From Streptomyces kebangsaanensis (GTDB lineage: Bacteria > Actinomycetota > Actinomycetes > Streptomycetales > Streptomycetaceae), in the NCBI RefSeq assembly GCF_001906585.1, contig NZ_JUJA01000155.1:43855-77232 (forward strand): a stretch of 33,378 nt of DNA. Reading direction: 5' to 3'. Below are positions 8,030 to 16,519 of the stretch, in pieces. Positions within the stretch are counted from its first letter, which is position 1. The number at the start of each line of letters is the position of its first letter. The notes under the pieces were generated by a model. That model did no database searches, was not told where the DNA came from, and was given only the letters and a program-made list of their open reading frames with translations. The translations under genes and the position numbers were made by a program.

Positions 8030-10573
8030 ATGGCACGCGGCAAGCTTCGGATCTACCTCGGTGCGGCACCGGGCGTCGGCAAGACGTACGCGATGCTCTC
8101 CGAGGCGCACCGCCGGGTGGAGCGGGGCACCGACTGCGTCGTCGCGTTCGTCGAGCACTACGACCGCCCGCGCACCGAGGTGATGCTGCACGGCCTGGAG
8201 CAGGTGCCCCGCAAGGAGCTGGAGTACCGCGGGAGCACCTTCACCGAGATGGACGTCGACGCCGTACTGCGCCGCGCCCCGGCCGTCGCCCTGGTGGACG
8301 AACTCGCCCACACCAACATCCCCGGCTCCCGCAACGCCAAGCGCTGGCAGGACGTGGAGGAGCTGCTCGCGGCCGGCATCGACGTCGTCTCCACGGTCAA
8401 CATCCAGCACCTGGAGTCCCTCGGCGACGTGGTCGAGTCGATCACGGGCGTGCGGCAGCGCGAGACCGTCCCGGACGAGGTGGTGCGGCGGGCGGACCAG
8501 ATCGAGCTCGTCGACATGTCGCCGGAGGCCCTGCGCCGCCGGATGGCCCACGGCAACATCTACAAGCCGGACAAGGTCGACGCGGCCCTGTCCAACTACT
8601 TCCGGCCCGGCAACCTCACGGCGCTGCGCGAACTGGCCCTGCTGTGGGTGGCCGACCGGGTCGACGAGTACCTGCAGCGCTACCGCACCGAGCACCAGGT
8701 CTCCAGGATCTGGGGCTCGCGCGAGCGGATCGTGGTCGGCCTGACCGGCGGCCCCGAGGGACGCACCCTGATCCGCCGGGCCGCCCGCCTGGCCGAGAAG
8801 GGCGCCGGCGGGGAGGTCATGGCCGTCTACGTCGCCCGCAGCGACGGACTGACCTCCGCCTCCCCCAAGGAGCTGGCCGTCCAGCGCACCCTCGTGGAGG
8901 AGCTGGGCGGCACCTTCCACCACGTCGTCGGCGACGACGTGCCGGCCGCGCTGCTCGACTTCGCCCGCGGGGTCAACGCCACCCAGATCGTGCTGGGTTC
9001 CTCGCGCCGCAAGAGCTGGCAGTACGTCTTCGGGCCCGGCGTCGGCGCCACCGTGGCCCGTGAGTCGGGCCCCGACCTCGACGTGCACATCGTCACCCAC
9101 GCACAGGCCGCCAAGGGACGCGGACTGCCGGTGGCCCGGGGCGCGCGGCTCGGGCGGGCCCGCATCGTGTGGGGCTGGACCGTCGCCGTCGTCGGCCCCG
9201 TGGCCCTCGCGCTGCTGCTGAACGCCGTGGACCTGGGCCTGGCCAACGACATGCTGCTGTTCCTGGCCCTGACGGTGGCCGCGGCCCTGCTCGGCGGGCT
9301 GCTGCCGGCGCTCGCCTCGGCGGCCGTCGGCTCGCTCCTGCTGAACTACTACTACACCCCGCCCCTGCACCGGCTCACCATCGCCGACCCGAAGAACATC
9401 GTCGCCCTCGCGATCTTCTTCGGGGTCGCCGTGTCCGTGGCCTCGGTGGTGGACCTCGCGGCCCGCCGCACCCACCAGGCGGCCCGGCTGCGCGCCGAGG
9501 CGGAGATACTGTCCTTCCTCGCCGGCAGTGTGCTGCGCGGCGAGACCAGCCTGGAGGCGCTCCTGGAGCGGGTCCGCGAGACCTTCGGCATGGAGTCGGT
9601 GGCGCTGCTGGAGCGGCTCAGCGACGTCGATCCCTGGACCTGCGCCGGCCGCGTGGGCACCGGCCGGCCCCTCGAGCGCCCCGAGGACGCGGACGTGGAC
9701 GTGCCCGTCGGCGACCACATGGCGCTGGCGCTGACCGGACGGGTGCTGCCCGCCTCCGACCGCCGCGTGCTCGCCGCCTTCGCCGCCCAGGCCGCCGTCG
9801 TCCTGGAGCGCCGGCGCCTGCAGGAGGAGGCCGACCGGGCCCGCGCCCTCGCGGAGGGCAACCGGATCCGCACCGCGCTGCTCGCCGCCGTCAGCCACGA
9901 CCTGCGCACCCCGCTCGCCGGGATCAAGGCGGCCGTCTCCTCGCTCAGGTCCGAGGACGTCGAGTGGTCCGAGGAGGACCGCGCGGAGCTGCTCCAGGGC
10001 ATCGAGGAGGGCGCCGACCGGCTCGACCACCTCGTGGGCAACCTGCTGGACATGTCCCGCCTGCAGACCGGCACCGTCACCCCGCTGATCCGCGAGATCG
10101 ACCTCGACGAGGTGGTGCCGATGGCGCTGGGCGGGGTGCCCGAGGACAGCGTGCACCTGGACATACCGGAGACCCTGCCGATGGTCGCCGTCGACCCCGG
10201 CCTGCTGGAGCGCGCGGTGGCCAACCTGGTGGAGAACGCCGTGAAGTACAGTCCACCGGACGAGCCGGTCCTGGTGTCCGCCAGCGCCATGGCCGACCGG
10301 GTCGAGGTCCGGGTCGTCGACCGCGGTCCGGGCGTCCCGGACGAGGCCAAGGACGGTATCTTCGAGCCCTTCCAGCGCCACGGCGACGCCCCGCGCGGAG
10401 CAGGCGTCGGCCTCGGCCTCGCGGTGGCGCGCGGCTTCGCCGAGGCCATGAGCGGCACCCTCGACGCCGAGGACACGCCCGGCGGCGGACTGACGATGGT
10501 TCTCACCCTGCGGGCCGCGAAGAGCCTTCGCGCCCCCGTACGACTCGCCGAACCAGAAAGGCAAACCACATGA
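8030..10573 (+). CDS. kdpD: Osmosensitive K+ sensor histidine kinase KdpD
   Basis: An 847-residue full-length KdpD, close to the E. coli length of about 894. Order: KdpD N-terminal domain with Walker A GAAPGVGKT (11-19) and Walker B ALVDELAHTN; a UspA-like domain (about 230-355); four transmembrane helices (about 378-485, DUF4118); a GAF-like region; HisKA with phosphoacceptor H623 in AAVSHDLRTP; and HATPase with VENAVKY and GVGLGLAVARG. It senses low potassium or ionic stress and phosphorylates KdpE. The ATG at 8030 matches the start expected for this domain. The kdpE ATG overlaps its stop (ATGA), so the two proteins are co-translated. No kdpFABC pump genes lie in the window. Confidence 0.95.
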   Translation: MARGKLRIYLGAAPGVGKTYAMLSEAHRRVERGTDCVVAFVEHYDRPRTEVMLHGLEQVPRKELEYRGSTFTEMDVDAVLRRAPAVALVDELAHTNIPGSRNAKRWQDVEELLAAGIDVVSTVNIQHLESLGDVVESITGVRQRETVPDEVVRRADQIELVDMSPEALRRRMAHGNIYKPDKVDAALSNYFRPGNLTALRELALLWVADRVDEYLQRYRTEHQVSRIWGSRERIVVGLTGGPEGRTLIRRAARLAEKGAGGEVMAVYVARSDGLTSASPKELAVQRTLVEELGGTFHHVVGDDVPAALLDFARGVNATQIVLGSSRRKSWQYVFGPGVGATVARESGPDLDVHIVTHAQAAKGRGLPVARGARLGRARIVWGWTVAVVGPVALALLLNAVDLGLANDMLLFLALTVAAALLGGLLPALASAAVGSLLLNYYYTPPLHRLTIADPKNIVALAIFFGVAVSVASVVDLAARRTHQAARLRAEAEILSFLAGSVLRGETSLEALLERVRETFGMESVALLERLSDVDPWTCAGRVGTGRPLERPEDADVDVPVGDHMALALTGRVLPASDRRVLAAFAAQAAVVLERRRLQEEADRARALAEGNRIRTALLAAVSHDLRTPLAGIKAAVSSLRSEDVEWSEEDRAELLQGIEEGADRLDHLVGNLLDMSRLQTGTVTPLIREIDLDEVVPMALGGVPEDSVHLDIPETLPMVAVDPGLLERAVANLVENAVKYSPPDEPVLVSASAMADRVEVRVVDRGPGVPDEAKDGIFEPFQRHGDAPRGAGVGLGLAVARGFAEAMSGTLDAEDTPGGGLTMVLTLRAAKSLRAPVRLAEPERQTT

Positions 10574-11253
10574 CGCGGGTGCTGGTGGTCGACGACGAAC
10601 CGCAGATCGTGCGCGCTCTCGTGATCAACCTCAAGGCACGCAAGTACGAGGTCGACGCCGCCGCCGACGGCCGCAGCGCCCTCGACCTCGCCGCCTCCCG
10701 CCACCCCGACGTGGTCGTCCTCGACCTGGGGCTGCCCGACATGGACGGCGTCGAGGTGATCAGGGGCCTGCGCGGCTGGACCCGCGTGCCGATCCTGGTG
10801 CTGTCCGCCCGCCACTCCTCCGACGAGAAGGTCCAGGCACTGGACGCGGGCGCCGACGACTACGTCACCAAGCCCTTCGGCATGGACGAGCTGCTGGCCC
10901 GGCTGCGCGCCGCCGTCCGCCGCGCCGAGCCGGTCGGCGGCGGCGAGGACGACGTGCTGGTGGAGACCGAGGAGTTCACCGTCGACCTGGCCGCCAAGAA
11001 GGTCAACCGGGCCGGCAGGGACGTACGGCTCACCCCCACCGAATGGCACCTGCTGGAGGTGCTGGTGCGCAACACCGGCCGCCTGGTCAGCCAGAAGCAG
11101 CTGCTGCAGGAGGTGTGGGGGCCGTCGTACGGCACGGAGACGAACTACCTGCGCGTGTACATGGCCCAGTTGCGCCGGAAGCTGGAGGCCGACCCCTCGC
11201 ACCCCAAGCACTTCGTCACCGAGCCGGGCATGGGGTACCGCTTCGAGAAGTGA
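10570..11253 (+). CDS. kdpE: Response regulator KdpE
   Basis: A 227-residue OmpR-family regulator. The receiver (about 1-115) has the D8-D9 acidic pair, phosphoacceptor D52 in VVVLDLGLPD, and the conserved Lys in DDYVTKPF. The winged-helix domain (about 130-227) contains the KdpE-typical LTPTEWHLLEVLVRN and ends MGYRFEK. It is the cognate regulator of KdpD and normally activates kdpFABC under potassium limitation. The ATG overlaps the kdpD stop by 4 bp. Its target operon is not adjacent here. Confidence 0.95.
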   Translation: MTRVLVVDDEPQIVRALVINLKARKYEVDAAADGRSALDLAASRHPDVVVLDLGLPDMDGVEVIRGLRGWTRVPILVLSARHSSDEKVQALDAGADDYVTKPFGMDELLARLRAAVRRAEPVGGGEDDVLVETEEFTVDLAAKKVNRAGRDVRLTPTEWHLLEVLVRNTGRLVSQKQLLQEVWGPSYGTETNYLRVYMAQLRRKLEADPSHPKHFVTEPGMGYRFEK

Positions 11254-11295
11254 GCGGTTACGTCACCGTCGGTGTCCCCCGGTACGCTTCCACAC

Positions 11296-11694
11296 ATGAG
11301 TGCTGTTCCCCGTTCCGAAAAGCCGGCGGGCCGGTTCCGGCGCATGCTCGACCGGCTCTCCTCGTCGCAGGAGGACCTGGAGTCCGAGGAACTGCGGGAG
11401 GACGCCGAGACCGCGGGCTGCACGCGGATCTGCGACTGCCACGACCGGCAGATCGTCACGGTGACTGGTACGTTGCGCACGGTCACCCTGCGCCCGCGCG
11501 CCGGAGTCCCGGCCCTGGAGGCCGAGCTGTTCGACGGCTCCGCCGCCCTGGACGTGGTGTGGCTCGGCAGGCGCTCCATCGTCGGGATAGAACCGGGGCG
11601 CAGGCTGATCGCATCGGGCCGGATCTCGATGAGCCGGGGCCGCCGGGTGCTCTTCAACCCCAAGTACGAACTGCGACCCCTCGGACGGGAGTAG
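11296..11694 (+). CDS. OB-fold nucleic-acid-binding domain protein
   Basis: A 132-residue protein with a charged helical N-terminus (about 1-45) followed by a tRNA-anti/RecG-wedge-like OB fold. The beta pattern reads DRQIVTVTGTLRTVTL, ALEAELFDGSAALDVVWLG, and GRRLIASGRISMSRGRRVLFNPKY. Two nearby cysteines, CTRICDC, precede the fold. This is the Rv2694c-type protein of the conserved actinobacterial block. It may bind single-stranded nucleic acid, but no substrate is known. The ATG at 11296 is preferred to the GTG 8 codons upstream because it begins a normal N-terminus; neither has a strong ribosome binding site. The next gene starts 3 bp after its stop. Confidence 0.8.
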   Translation: MSAVPRSEKPAGRFRRMLDRLSSSQEDLESEELREDAETAGCTRICDCHDRQIVTVTGTLRTVTLRPRAGVPALEAELFDGSAALDVVWLGRRSIVGIEPGRRLIASGRISMSRGRRVLFNPKYELRPLGRE

Positions 11695-11697
11695 CCG

Positions 11698-12477
11698 GTG
11701 ACGTCACTCGACAAGCCGACCGAAGGCACGACGGCCGGAGGCACGACGGCCGACGACGACGCCCGGGCGGTGACGGAGGCCGCGCTGTTCGAGGCGTTCG
11801 GCGGGGTCCGGGGCATGGTCGAGACGGTGCTGCCCGGCCTCGTCTTCGTCACGATCTTCACCATCAACAAGAACCTGCAGTGGTCCGCGATCGCCGCCCT
11901 GGCCGTCTCGCTGGTGCTGGTCGTGGTCCGGCTGGCGATGCGGGACACCGTCAAGCACGCCTTCAGCGGGGTCTTCGGCGTCGTCTTCGGCGTGGTCTTC
12001 GCGATGATGACCGGCAAGGCCAAGGACTTCTACCTGCCGGGCATGCTCTACACGCTGGGCCTGGCACTGGCGTACATCATCACCACGCTCGCCGGCGTGC
12101 CGCTGATCGGCGTGATGCTCGGCCCGGTCTTCCGGGAGAACCTCTCCTGGCGCACCCGCAACCCGGGCCGCAAGAAGGCGTACGCCAAGGCCAGCTGGGC
12201 CTGGGGTCTGATCCTGCTCGCCAAGTGCGCGATCCTCTTCCCGCTGTACTGGTGGGCCGACACCGCACAGCTCGGCTGGGTCCTGGTGACGCTGAAGATC
12301 CCGCCGTTCCTGCTGGCGGTCTGGCTGACCTGGGTCTTCCTGGCGAAGGCGCCCCCGCCGATCGACGTGTTCGCGGAGATGGAGGCGGAGGAGAAGGCCG
12401 AGGAGGAGCGGGAGGCCGCCCGTGCGCAGGAGCACGGGGACGCGCCGGCCGGAGGCCGTCACCGCCGCCAGGCGTGA
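11698..12477 (+). CDS. DUF3159 membrane protein
   Basis: A 259-residue integral membrane protein of the DUF3159 family (Rv2693c type). A polar Thr/Asp-rich N-terminus of about 40 residues is followed by about six hydrophobic helices (LPGLVFVTIFTIN, IAALAVSLVLVVVRLAM, FGVVFGVVFAMM, LYTLGLALAYIITTLAG, WGLILLAKCAILFPLYWW, FLLAVWLTWVFLAKA) and a Glu/Ala-rich coiled C-terminus. The conserved loop GPVFRENLSWRT lies between TM4 and TM5. Transport or signalling function is unknown. The GTG start lies 3 bp after the OB-fold gene stop, giving a two-gene unit that ends at the hairpin at 12511-12542. Confidence 0.85.
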   Translation: MTSLDKPTEGTTAGGTTADDDARAVTEAALFEAFGGVRGMVETVLPGLVFVTIFTINKNLQWSAIAALAVSLVLVVVRLAMRDTVKHAFSGVFGVVFGVVFAMMTGKAKDFYLPGMLYTLGLALAYIITTLAGVPLIGVMLGPVFRENLSWRTRNPGRKKAYAKASWAWGLILLAKCAILFPLYWWADTAQLGWVLVTLKIPPFLLAVWLTWVFLAKAPPPIDVFAEMEAEEKAEEEREAARAQEHGDAPAGGRHRRQA

Positions 12478-12510
12478 GCAGCGCCGGTACGACACCGCCC
12501 GTACGACAGT

Positions 12511-12542
12511 GAGGGGCGCCCGGAGACCTCCGGGCGCCCCTC
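12511..12542. terminator. Strong bidirectional terminator hairpin
   Basis: Bases 12511-12525 and 12528-12542 are perfect inverted repeats (15 bp, tight turn; realistically a 13-bp stem with a small loop). It lies between the convergent DUF3159 (plus) and RCK/TrkA (minus) genes, 34 bp after the former stop and 28 bp after the latter. Confidence 0.85.
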
Positions 12543-12569
12543 GCCGCTGTCCACCCGCCCGTCGTCCCG

Positions 12570-13238
12570 TCAGTCCTTCCGGCGCACCGACAGCAGGTCC
12601 TCCAGCTGCTCCTCACGCGCCTGCGCGGCCACGAACAGCAGTTCGTCGCCCACCTCCAGGGAGTCCTCCCGGGACGGGGTGAGCACACGGGAGCCGCGGA
12701 TGATGGTGACCAGCGCGGTGTCCTCGGGCCACTCGACGTCCCCGACCCGGGTGCCGGCCAGCGCCGACTCCTCCGGCAGGGTCAGCTCCACCAGGTTGGC
12801 GTCGCCGTGGCTGAAGCGCAGCAGGCGGACCAGGTCGCCCACGCTGACCGCCTCCTCCACCAGCGCGGACATCAGGCGCGGGGTCGACACGGACACGTCC
12901 ACGCCCCACGCCTCGTTGAACAGCCACTCGTTCTTCGGGTTGTTCACGCGGGCCACCACCCGCGGCACGCCGTACTCCGTCTTCGCCAGCAGGGAGACGA
13001 CCAGGTTCACCTTGTCGTCGCCCGTCGCGGCGATCACCACGTTGCAGCGCTGCAGCGCCGCCTCGTCCAGTGAGGTGATCTCGCAGGCGTCGGCGAGCAG
13101 CCACTCCGCCTGCGGGACGCGCTCGACCGAGATCGCGGTCGGCGCCTTGTCGACGAGGAGGACCTCGTGGCCGTTCTCCAGCAGCTCACTCGCGATCGAG
13201 CGACCGACCGCGCCGGCACCGGCAATGGCGACCCTCAT
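12570..13238 (-). CDS. TrkA-family RCK potassium regulatory protein (CeoC-like)
   Basis: A 222-residue cytosolic RCK protein. The TrkA_N Rossmann domain (1 to about 125) opens with GAGAVGRSIA and has the acidic strand-end LLVDK, which suggests NAD(H) binding. The TrkA_C domain (about 140-222) carries LALAGTRVGDVEWPEDTALV-like ligand-binding strands. Such proteins gate Trk/Ktr-type or other K+ transporters in response to nucleotides. Its ATG overlaps the stop of the upstream RCK gene by one base (TGATG), so the two are translated together, matching ceoB-ceoC of mycobacteria. No TrkH/KtrB pore gene is present nearby. Confidence 0.9.
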   Translation of the reverse strand: MRVAIAGAGAVGRSIASELLENGHEVLLVDKAPTAISVERVPQAEWLLADACEITSLDEAALQRCNVVIAATGDDKVNLVVSLLAKTEYGVPRVVARVNNPKNEWLFNEAWGVDVSVSTPRLMSALVEEAVSVGDLVRLLRFSHGDANLVELTLPEESALAGTRVGDVEWPEDTALVTIIRGSRVLTPSREDSLEVGDELLFVAAQAREEQLEDLLSVRRKD

Positions 13239-13909
13239 CAGTGACCGCCCTCCTCGTCGGGGCCCTCGGCGAACGCCGCCTCGACCTTCTCCACGTCGTC
13301 CGTCCGCATCATCACGTGCACGAGGTCGCCCTCCTGCAGCACCGTCTGCGAGGACGGCAGGATCGCCTCGCCGAGGCGGGTCAGGAACGCCACCCGGACG
13401 CCCGTCTCCTCCTGCAGCCGGCTGATCTTGTGGCCCACCCACTCCGTCGAGGCGTGCACCTCGGCGAGCTGGACACCGCCGGTCGGATCCCGCCACAGCG
13501 GCTCCGCGCCCGAGGGCAGCAGCCGGCGCAGCATCTGGTCGGCCGTCCAGCGGACCGTGGCCACGGTCGGGATGCCCAGGCGCTGGTACACCTCGGCGCG
13601 GCGGGGGTCGTAGATACGGGCCGCGACGTTCTGCACGCCGAACATCTCGCGGGCCACGCGCGCGGAGATGATGTTCGAGTTGTCGCCGCTGGAGACGGCG
13701 GCGAAGGCACCGGCCTCCTCGATGCCCGCCTCGCGCAGCGTGTCCTGGTCGAAGCCGATCCCGGTGACCCGGCGGCCGCCGAATCCGGGGCCCAGCCGGC
13801 GGAAGGCGGTGGGGTCCTGGTCGATGACCGCGACCGTGTGCCCCTGTTGCTCCAGGGTCTGGGCGAGAGCGGAACCCACTCTCCCGCAGCCCATGATGAC
13901 GATGTGCAC
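13238..13909 (-). CDS. TrkA-family RCK potassium regulatory protein (CeoB-like)
   Basis: A 223-residue paralogue of the next gene: TrkA_N with GCGRVGSALA and acid AVIDQDP, then TrkA_C (about 140-223). The GTG at 13909 is chosen because GGAAGGA lies 6 bases upstream and the Rossmann strand VHIVIMGCG begins there; an ATG nine codons further up is possible but lacks a site. It is first in a two-gene minus-strand operon. Paired RCK proteins encoded in tandem usually form a hetero-oligomeric ring on a K+ channel or transporter. The only candidate membrane partner nearby is the APC permease transcribed in the opposite direction. Confidence 0.9.
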   Translation of the reverse strand: MHIVIMGCGRVGSALAQTLEQQGHTVAVIDQDPTAFRRLGPGFGGRRVTGIGFDQDTLREAGIEEAGAFAAVSSGDNSNIISARVAREMFGVQNVAARIYDPRRAEVYQRLGIPTVATVRWTADQMLRRLLPSGAEPLWRDPTGGVQLAEVHASTEWVGHKISRLQEETGVRVAFLTRLGEAILPSSQTVLQEGDLVHVMMRTDDVEKVEAAFAEGPDEEGGH

Positions 13910-14042
13910 GACCGTCCTTCCGGTGTCAATAGCCACTGCTCGGCCACATCAGGGTCTCAGACAGAGGGACAAGCTACACACGCACCGTGCGGGGCGGGCA
14001 CCCCCCTGCCGCATGCCGGACGGTTCCCCGGCGCCCGGCCTC

Positions 14043-14090
14043 CCACCAGGCCTTCCACCCGGTCTCCCACCCGGTCTCTCACTCGGTCTC
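14043..14090. repeat. 12-bp tandem repeat, about four copies
   Basis: CCACCCGGTCTC occurs twice in direct succession at 14055-14078. It is followed by TCACTCGGTCTC (14079-14090) and preceded by the weaker CCACCAGGCCTT (14043-14054). The last copy overlaps the 3' end of the small membrane-protein gene. This is a short tract likely to vary in copy number by slippage. Confidence 0.7.
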
Positions 14091-14192
14091 GAACGGCCGG
14101 CGCCGGGTGATGCTGCGCACGCTGCACAGGGTCAGGAATCCGAGGCCGAGCAACGCGGCGGCGGCACCGATCAGCTCCGCGGTCGGGGGCAT
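14079..14192 (-). CDS. Small single-pass membrane protein (37 aa)
   Basis: A 37-residue ORF below the usual length cut-off. It begins MPPTAELIGAAAALLGLGF, with one transmembrane helix (about 6-24), then a short basic cytosolic tail (RSITRRRPFETE). Support comes from an excellent GGAGG ribosome binding site about 5 bases before the ATG at 14192, a clear hydrophobic helix with positive-inside residues, and GC-rich third positions. It lies in the 478-bp gap between the divergent RCK and permease genes. A regulatory subunit of the neighbouring permease would be one possibility, but that is speculation. Its 3' end overlaps the 12-bp tandem repeat. Confidence 0.65.
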   Translation of the reverse strand: MPPTAELIGAAAALLGLGFLTLCSVRSITRRRPFETE

Positions 14193-14387
14193 GGGACCTC
14201 CGGGGTCCGGCGAGGAACGGGGTCCGGACATCTAGGCACGGCGCACCCTCCGCCTGCCCGATCCCCGGGCCCCGAACCCCGGATTTCACTCGTGAGGCAG
14301 ATCCCGGGCGGGGGTGCCCCCGCGCGGGCGCGTTCGAGCACGGGGGAGGTGGGCCACTGAGAGCCGGAAGGCTTACGATCCTCTGTT

Positions 14388-16448
14388 GTGTCCAAACTGA
14401 CCGACGTGCCCAAACGCATTCTCATCGGGCGCGCACTGCGCAGTGACCGGCTGGGCGAGACCCTTCTGCCGAAGCGGATCGCGCTCCCCGTCTTCGCCTC
14501 CGACCCGCTGTCCTCCGTGGCGTACGCGCCGGGAGAGGTCCTGCTGGTCCTGTCCGTCGCGGGCGTGTCGGCGTACCACTTCAGCCCCTGGATCGCGGTC
14601 GCGGTCGCCGTGCTGTTGTTCACCGTGGTCGCCTCCTACCGGCAGAACGTGCACGCCTACCCCAGCGGCGGCGGCGACTACGAGGTGGCCGGCACCAACC
14701 TGGGCCCCAAGGCGGGCCTGACGGTCGCCAGCGCGCTCCTGGTCGACTACGTCATGACCGTCGCCGTCTCCATCGCCTCCGGCATCGAGAACCTGGGCTC
14801 CGCGATCCCCTTCGTCGTCGAGAACAAGGTGCTCTGCGCGGTCGCCGTGATCGTGCTGCTGACGCTGATGAACCTGCGCGGCGTGAAGGAGTCGGGCAAG
14901 CTCTTCGCCGTCCCGACGTACGTCTTCGTCACGGGCGTCTTCATCATGATCGCCTGGGGCGCGTTCCGCGGGCTGGTGCTCGGCGACACCATGCGGGCAC
15001 CGACGGCCGACTTCGAGATCAGAGCCGAGCACCAGGGACTGGCCGGCTTCGCCCTCGTCTTCCTGCTGCTGCGCGCCTTCTCCTCCGGCTGCGCCGCGCT
15101 CACCGGCGTCGAGGCGATCTCCAACGGCGTGCCGGCCTTCCGCAAGCCCAAGTCGAGGAACGCGGCGACCACGCTGGCGATGATGGGCCTGCTGGCCGTG
15201 ACGATGTTCTGCGGCATCATCACCCTCGCCATGTCGACCGGGGTCCGCATGGCCCAGAACCCGGCCGCCGACCTGCTCCACAACGGCACCCCGGTCGGCT
15301 CCGGCTACGTCCAGGACCCGGTGATCTCCCAGGTCGCCGAGGCGGTGTTCGGCCGGGGCAGCGTCCTGTTCGTCGTGCTCGCCGCCGCCACGGCGCTGGT
15401 CCTCTTCCTCGCCGCGAACACCGCGTACAACGGCTTCCCGGTGCTCGGCTCGATCCTCGCCCAGGACCGCTACCTGCCCCGCCAGCTGCACACCCGCGGC
15501 GACCGCCTCGCCTTCTCCAACGGCATCGTGCTGCTCGCGGGCGCCGCCGCGCTGCTGGTCGTCGTCTACGGCGCCGACTCCACCCGGCTGATCCAGCTGT
15601 ACATCGTCGGTGTGTTCGTGTCCTTCACGCTCAGCCAGATCGGCATGGTCAGGCACTGGAACCGGCACCTGGCCACCGAGCGGGACCAGGCCAGGCGCCG
15701 CCACATGGTCCGTTCCCGCGCCATCAACACCTTCGGCGCCTTCCTCACCGGCCTGGTGCTGGTCGTCGTCCTCGTCACCAAGTTCACGCACGGCGCCTGG
15801 GTGGCCGTGCTCGGCATGTGCCTCTTCTTCGTGACGATGACCGCGATCCGCAGGCACTACGACCGCGTCGCCGACGAGATCGCCGCCCCCGAGGGCCCGA
15901 GCGACGACGTGGTCCGTCCCTCCCGCGTCCACTCCGTCGTCCTCATCTCCAAGATCCACCGCCCCACCCTGCGCGCGCTGGCCTACGCCAAGCTGATGCG
16001 CTCGGACACCCTGGAGGGGCTCACCGTCAACGTCGACCCGGCCGAGACCAGAGTGCTGCGCGAGGAGTGGGAGCGGCGCGGCATCGACGTACCGCTGAAG
16101 GTGCTCGACTCGCCCTACCGTGAGGTCACCCGGCCGGTCATCGAGTACGTCAAGAGCCTGCGCAAGGAGTCCCCGCGGGACGCCGTCTCCGTGATCATCC
16201 CCGAGTACGTCGTCGGCCACTGGTACGAGCACCTGCTGCACAACCAGAGCGCACTGCGCCTGAAGGGCCGGCTGCTGTTCACGCCGGGCGTGATGGTGAC
16301 CTCGGTGCCCTACCAGCTCGCCTCCTCCGAGGCGGCCAAGCTGCGCGCCCGCAGGCGCCAGGAGTGGAACGCACCGGGTTCGGTACGGCGGGGCCCGGCG
16401 CAGGACCGGGCGAAGGAGCCGGGGGAGTCACCGGCGGCGAAGGGCTGA
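14388..16448 (+). CDS. APC-superfamily permease with C-terminal cytosolic domain (KimA-like)
   Basis: A 686-residue transporter. About 12 transmembrane helices fill residues 30 to about 480, beginning with the APC signature FASDPLSSVAYAPGEVLLVL and including the conserved FSSGCAALTGVEAISNGVPAF. A soluble domain (about 510-645, HSVVLISKIHRPTLRALAYA, VNVDPAETRVLREEW, VSVIIPEYVVGHWYEHLLH) resembles a UspA-like alpha/beta fold. This layout matches the Rv2690c family and the KimA potassium importer of Firmicutes, so K+ uptake is a reasonable alternative to amino-acid transport. The GTG at 14388 precedes the conserved start and GGAAGG lies about 20 bases upstream. The RCK gene pair is divergent from it. 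Confidence 0.85.
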   Translation: MSKLTDVPKRILIGRALRSDRLGETLLPKRIALPVFASDPLSSVAYAPGEVLLVLSVAGVSAYHFSPWIAVAVAVLLFTVVASYRQNVHAYPSGGGDYEVAGTNLGPKAGLTVASALLVDYVMTVAVSIASGIENLGSAIPFVVENKVLCAVAVIVLLTLMNLRGVKESGKLFAVPTYVFVTGVFIMIAWGAFRGLVLGDTMRAPTADFEIRAEHQGLAGFALVFLLLRAFSSGCAALTGVEAISNGVPAFRKPKSRNAATTLAMMGLLAVTMFCGIITLAMSTGVRMAQNPAADLLHNGTPVGSGYVQDPVISQVAEAVFGRGSVLFVVLAAATALVLFLAANTAYNGFPVLGSILAQDRYLPRQLHTRGDRLAFSNGIVLLAGAAALLVVVYGADSTRLIQLYIVGVFVSFTLSQIGMVRHWNRHLATERDQARRRHMVRSRAINTFGAFLTGLVLVVVLVTKFTHGAWVAVLGMCLFFVTMTAIRRHYDRVADEIAAPEGPSDDVVRPSRVHSVVLISKIHRPTLRALAYAKLMRSDTLEGLTVNVDPAETRVLREEWERRGIDVPLKVLDSPYREVTRPVIEYVKSLRKESPRDAVSVIIPEYVVGHWYEHLLHNQSALRLKGRLLFTPGVMVTSVPYQLASSEAAKLRARRRQEWNAPGSVRRGPAQDRAKEPGESPAAKG

Positions 16449-16519
16449 CGGGGCCCTCACGTAGACTGGTGGGCTGTTGTCGGACCGTCCCCCTTTTCTG
16501 GATCTGGAGTCACCCCACC

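Noticed and set aside
14043-14090. Possible CRISPR-like repeat array
   Set aside because: The copies are 12 bp and directly abutting, without spacers; this is a simple tandem repeat.
14373-16241. 622-aa minus-strand frame opposite the APC permease
   Set aside because: It lies antisense to an unmistakable 12-TM permease, is rich in His/Gln/Asp/Gly, and has no domain signature.
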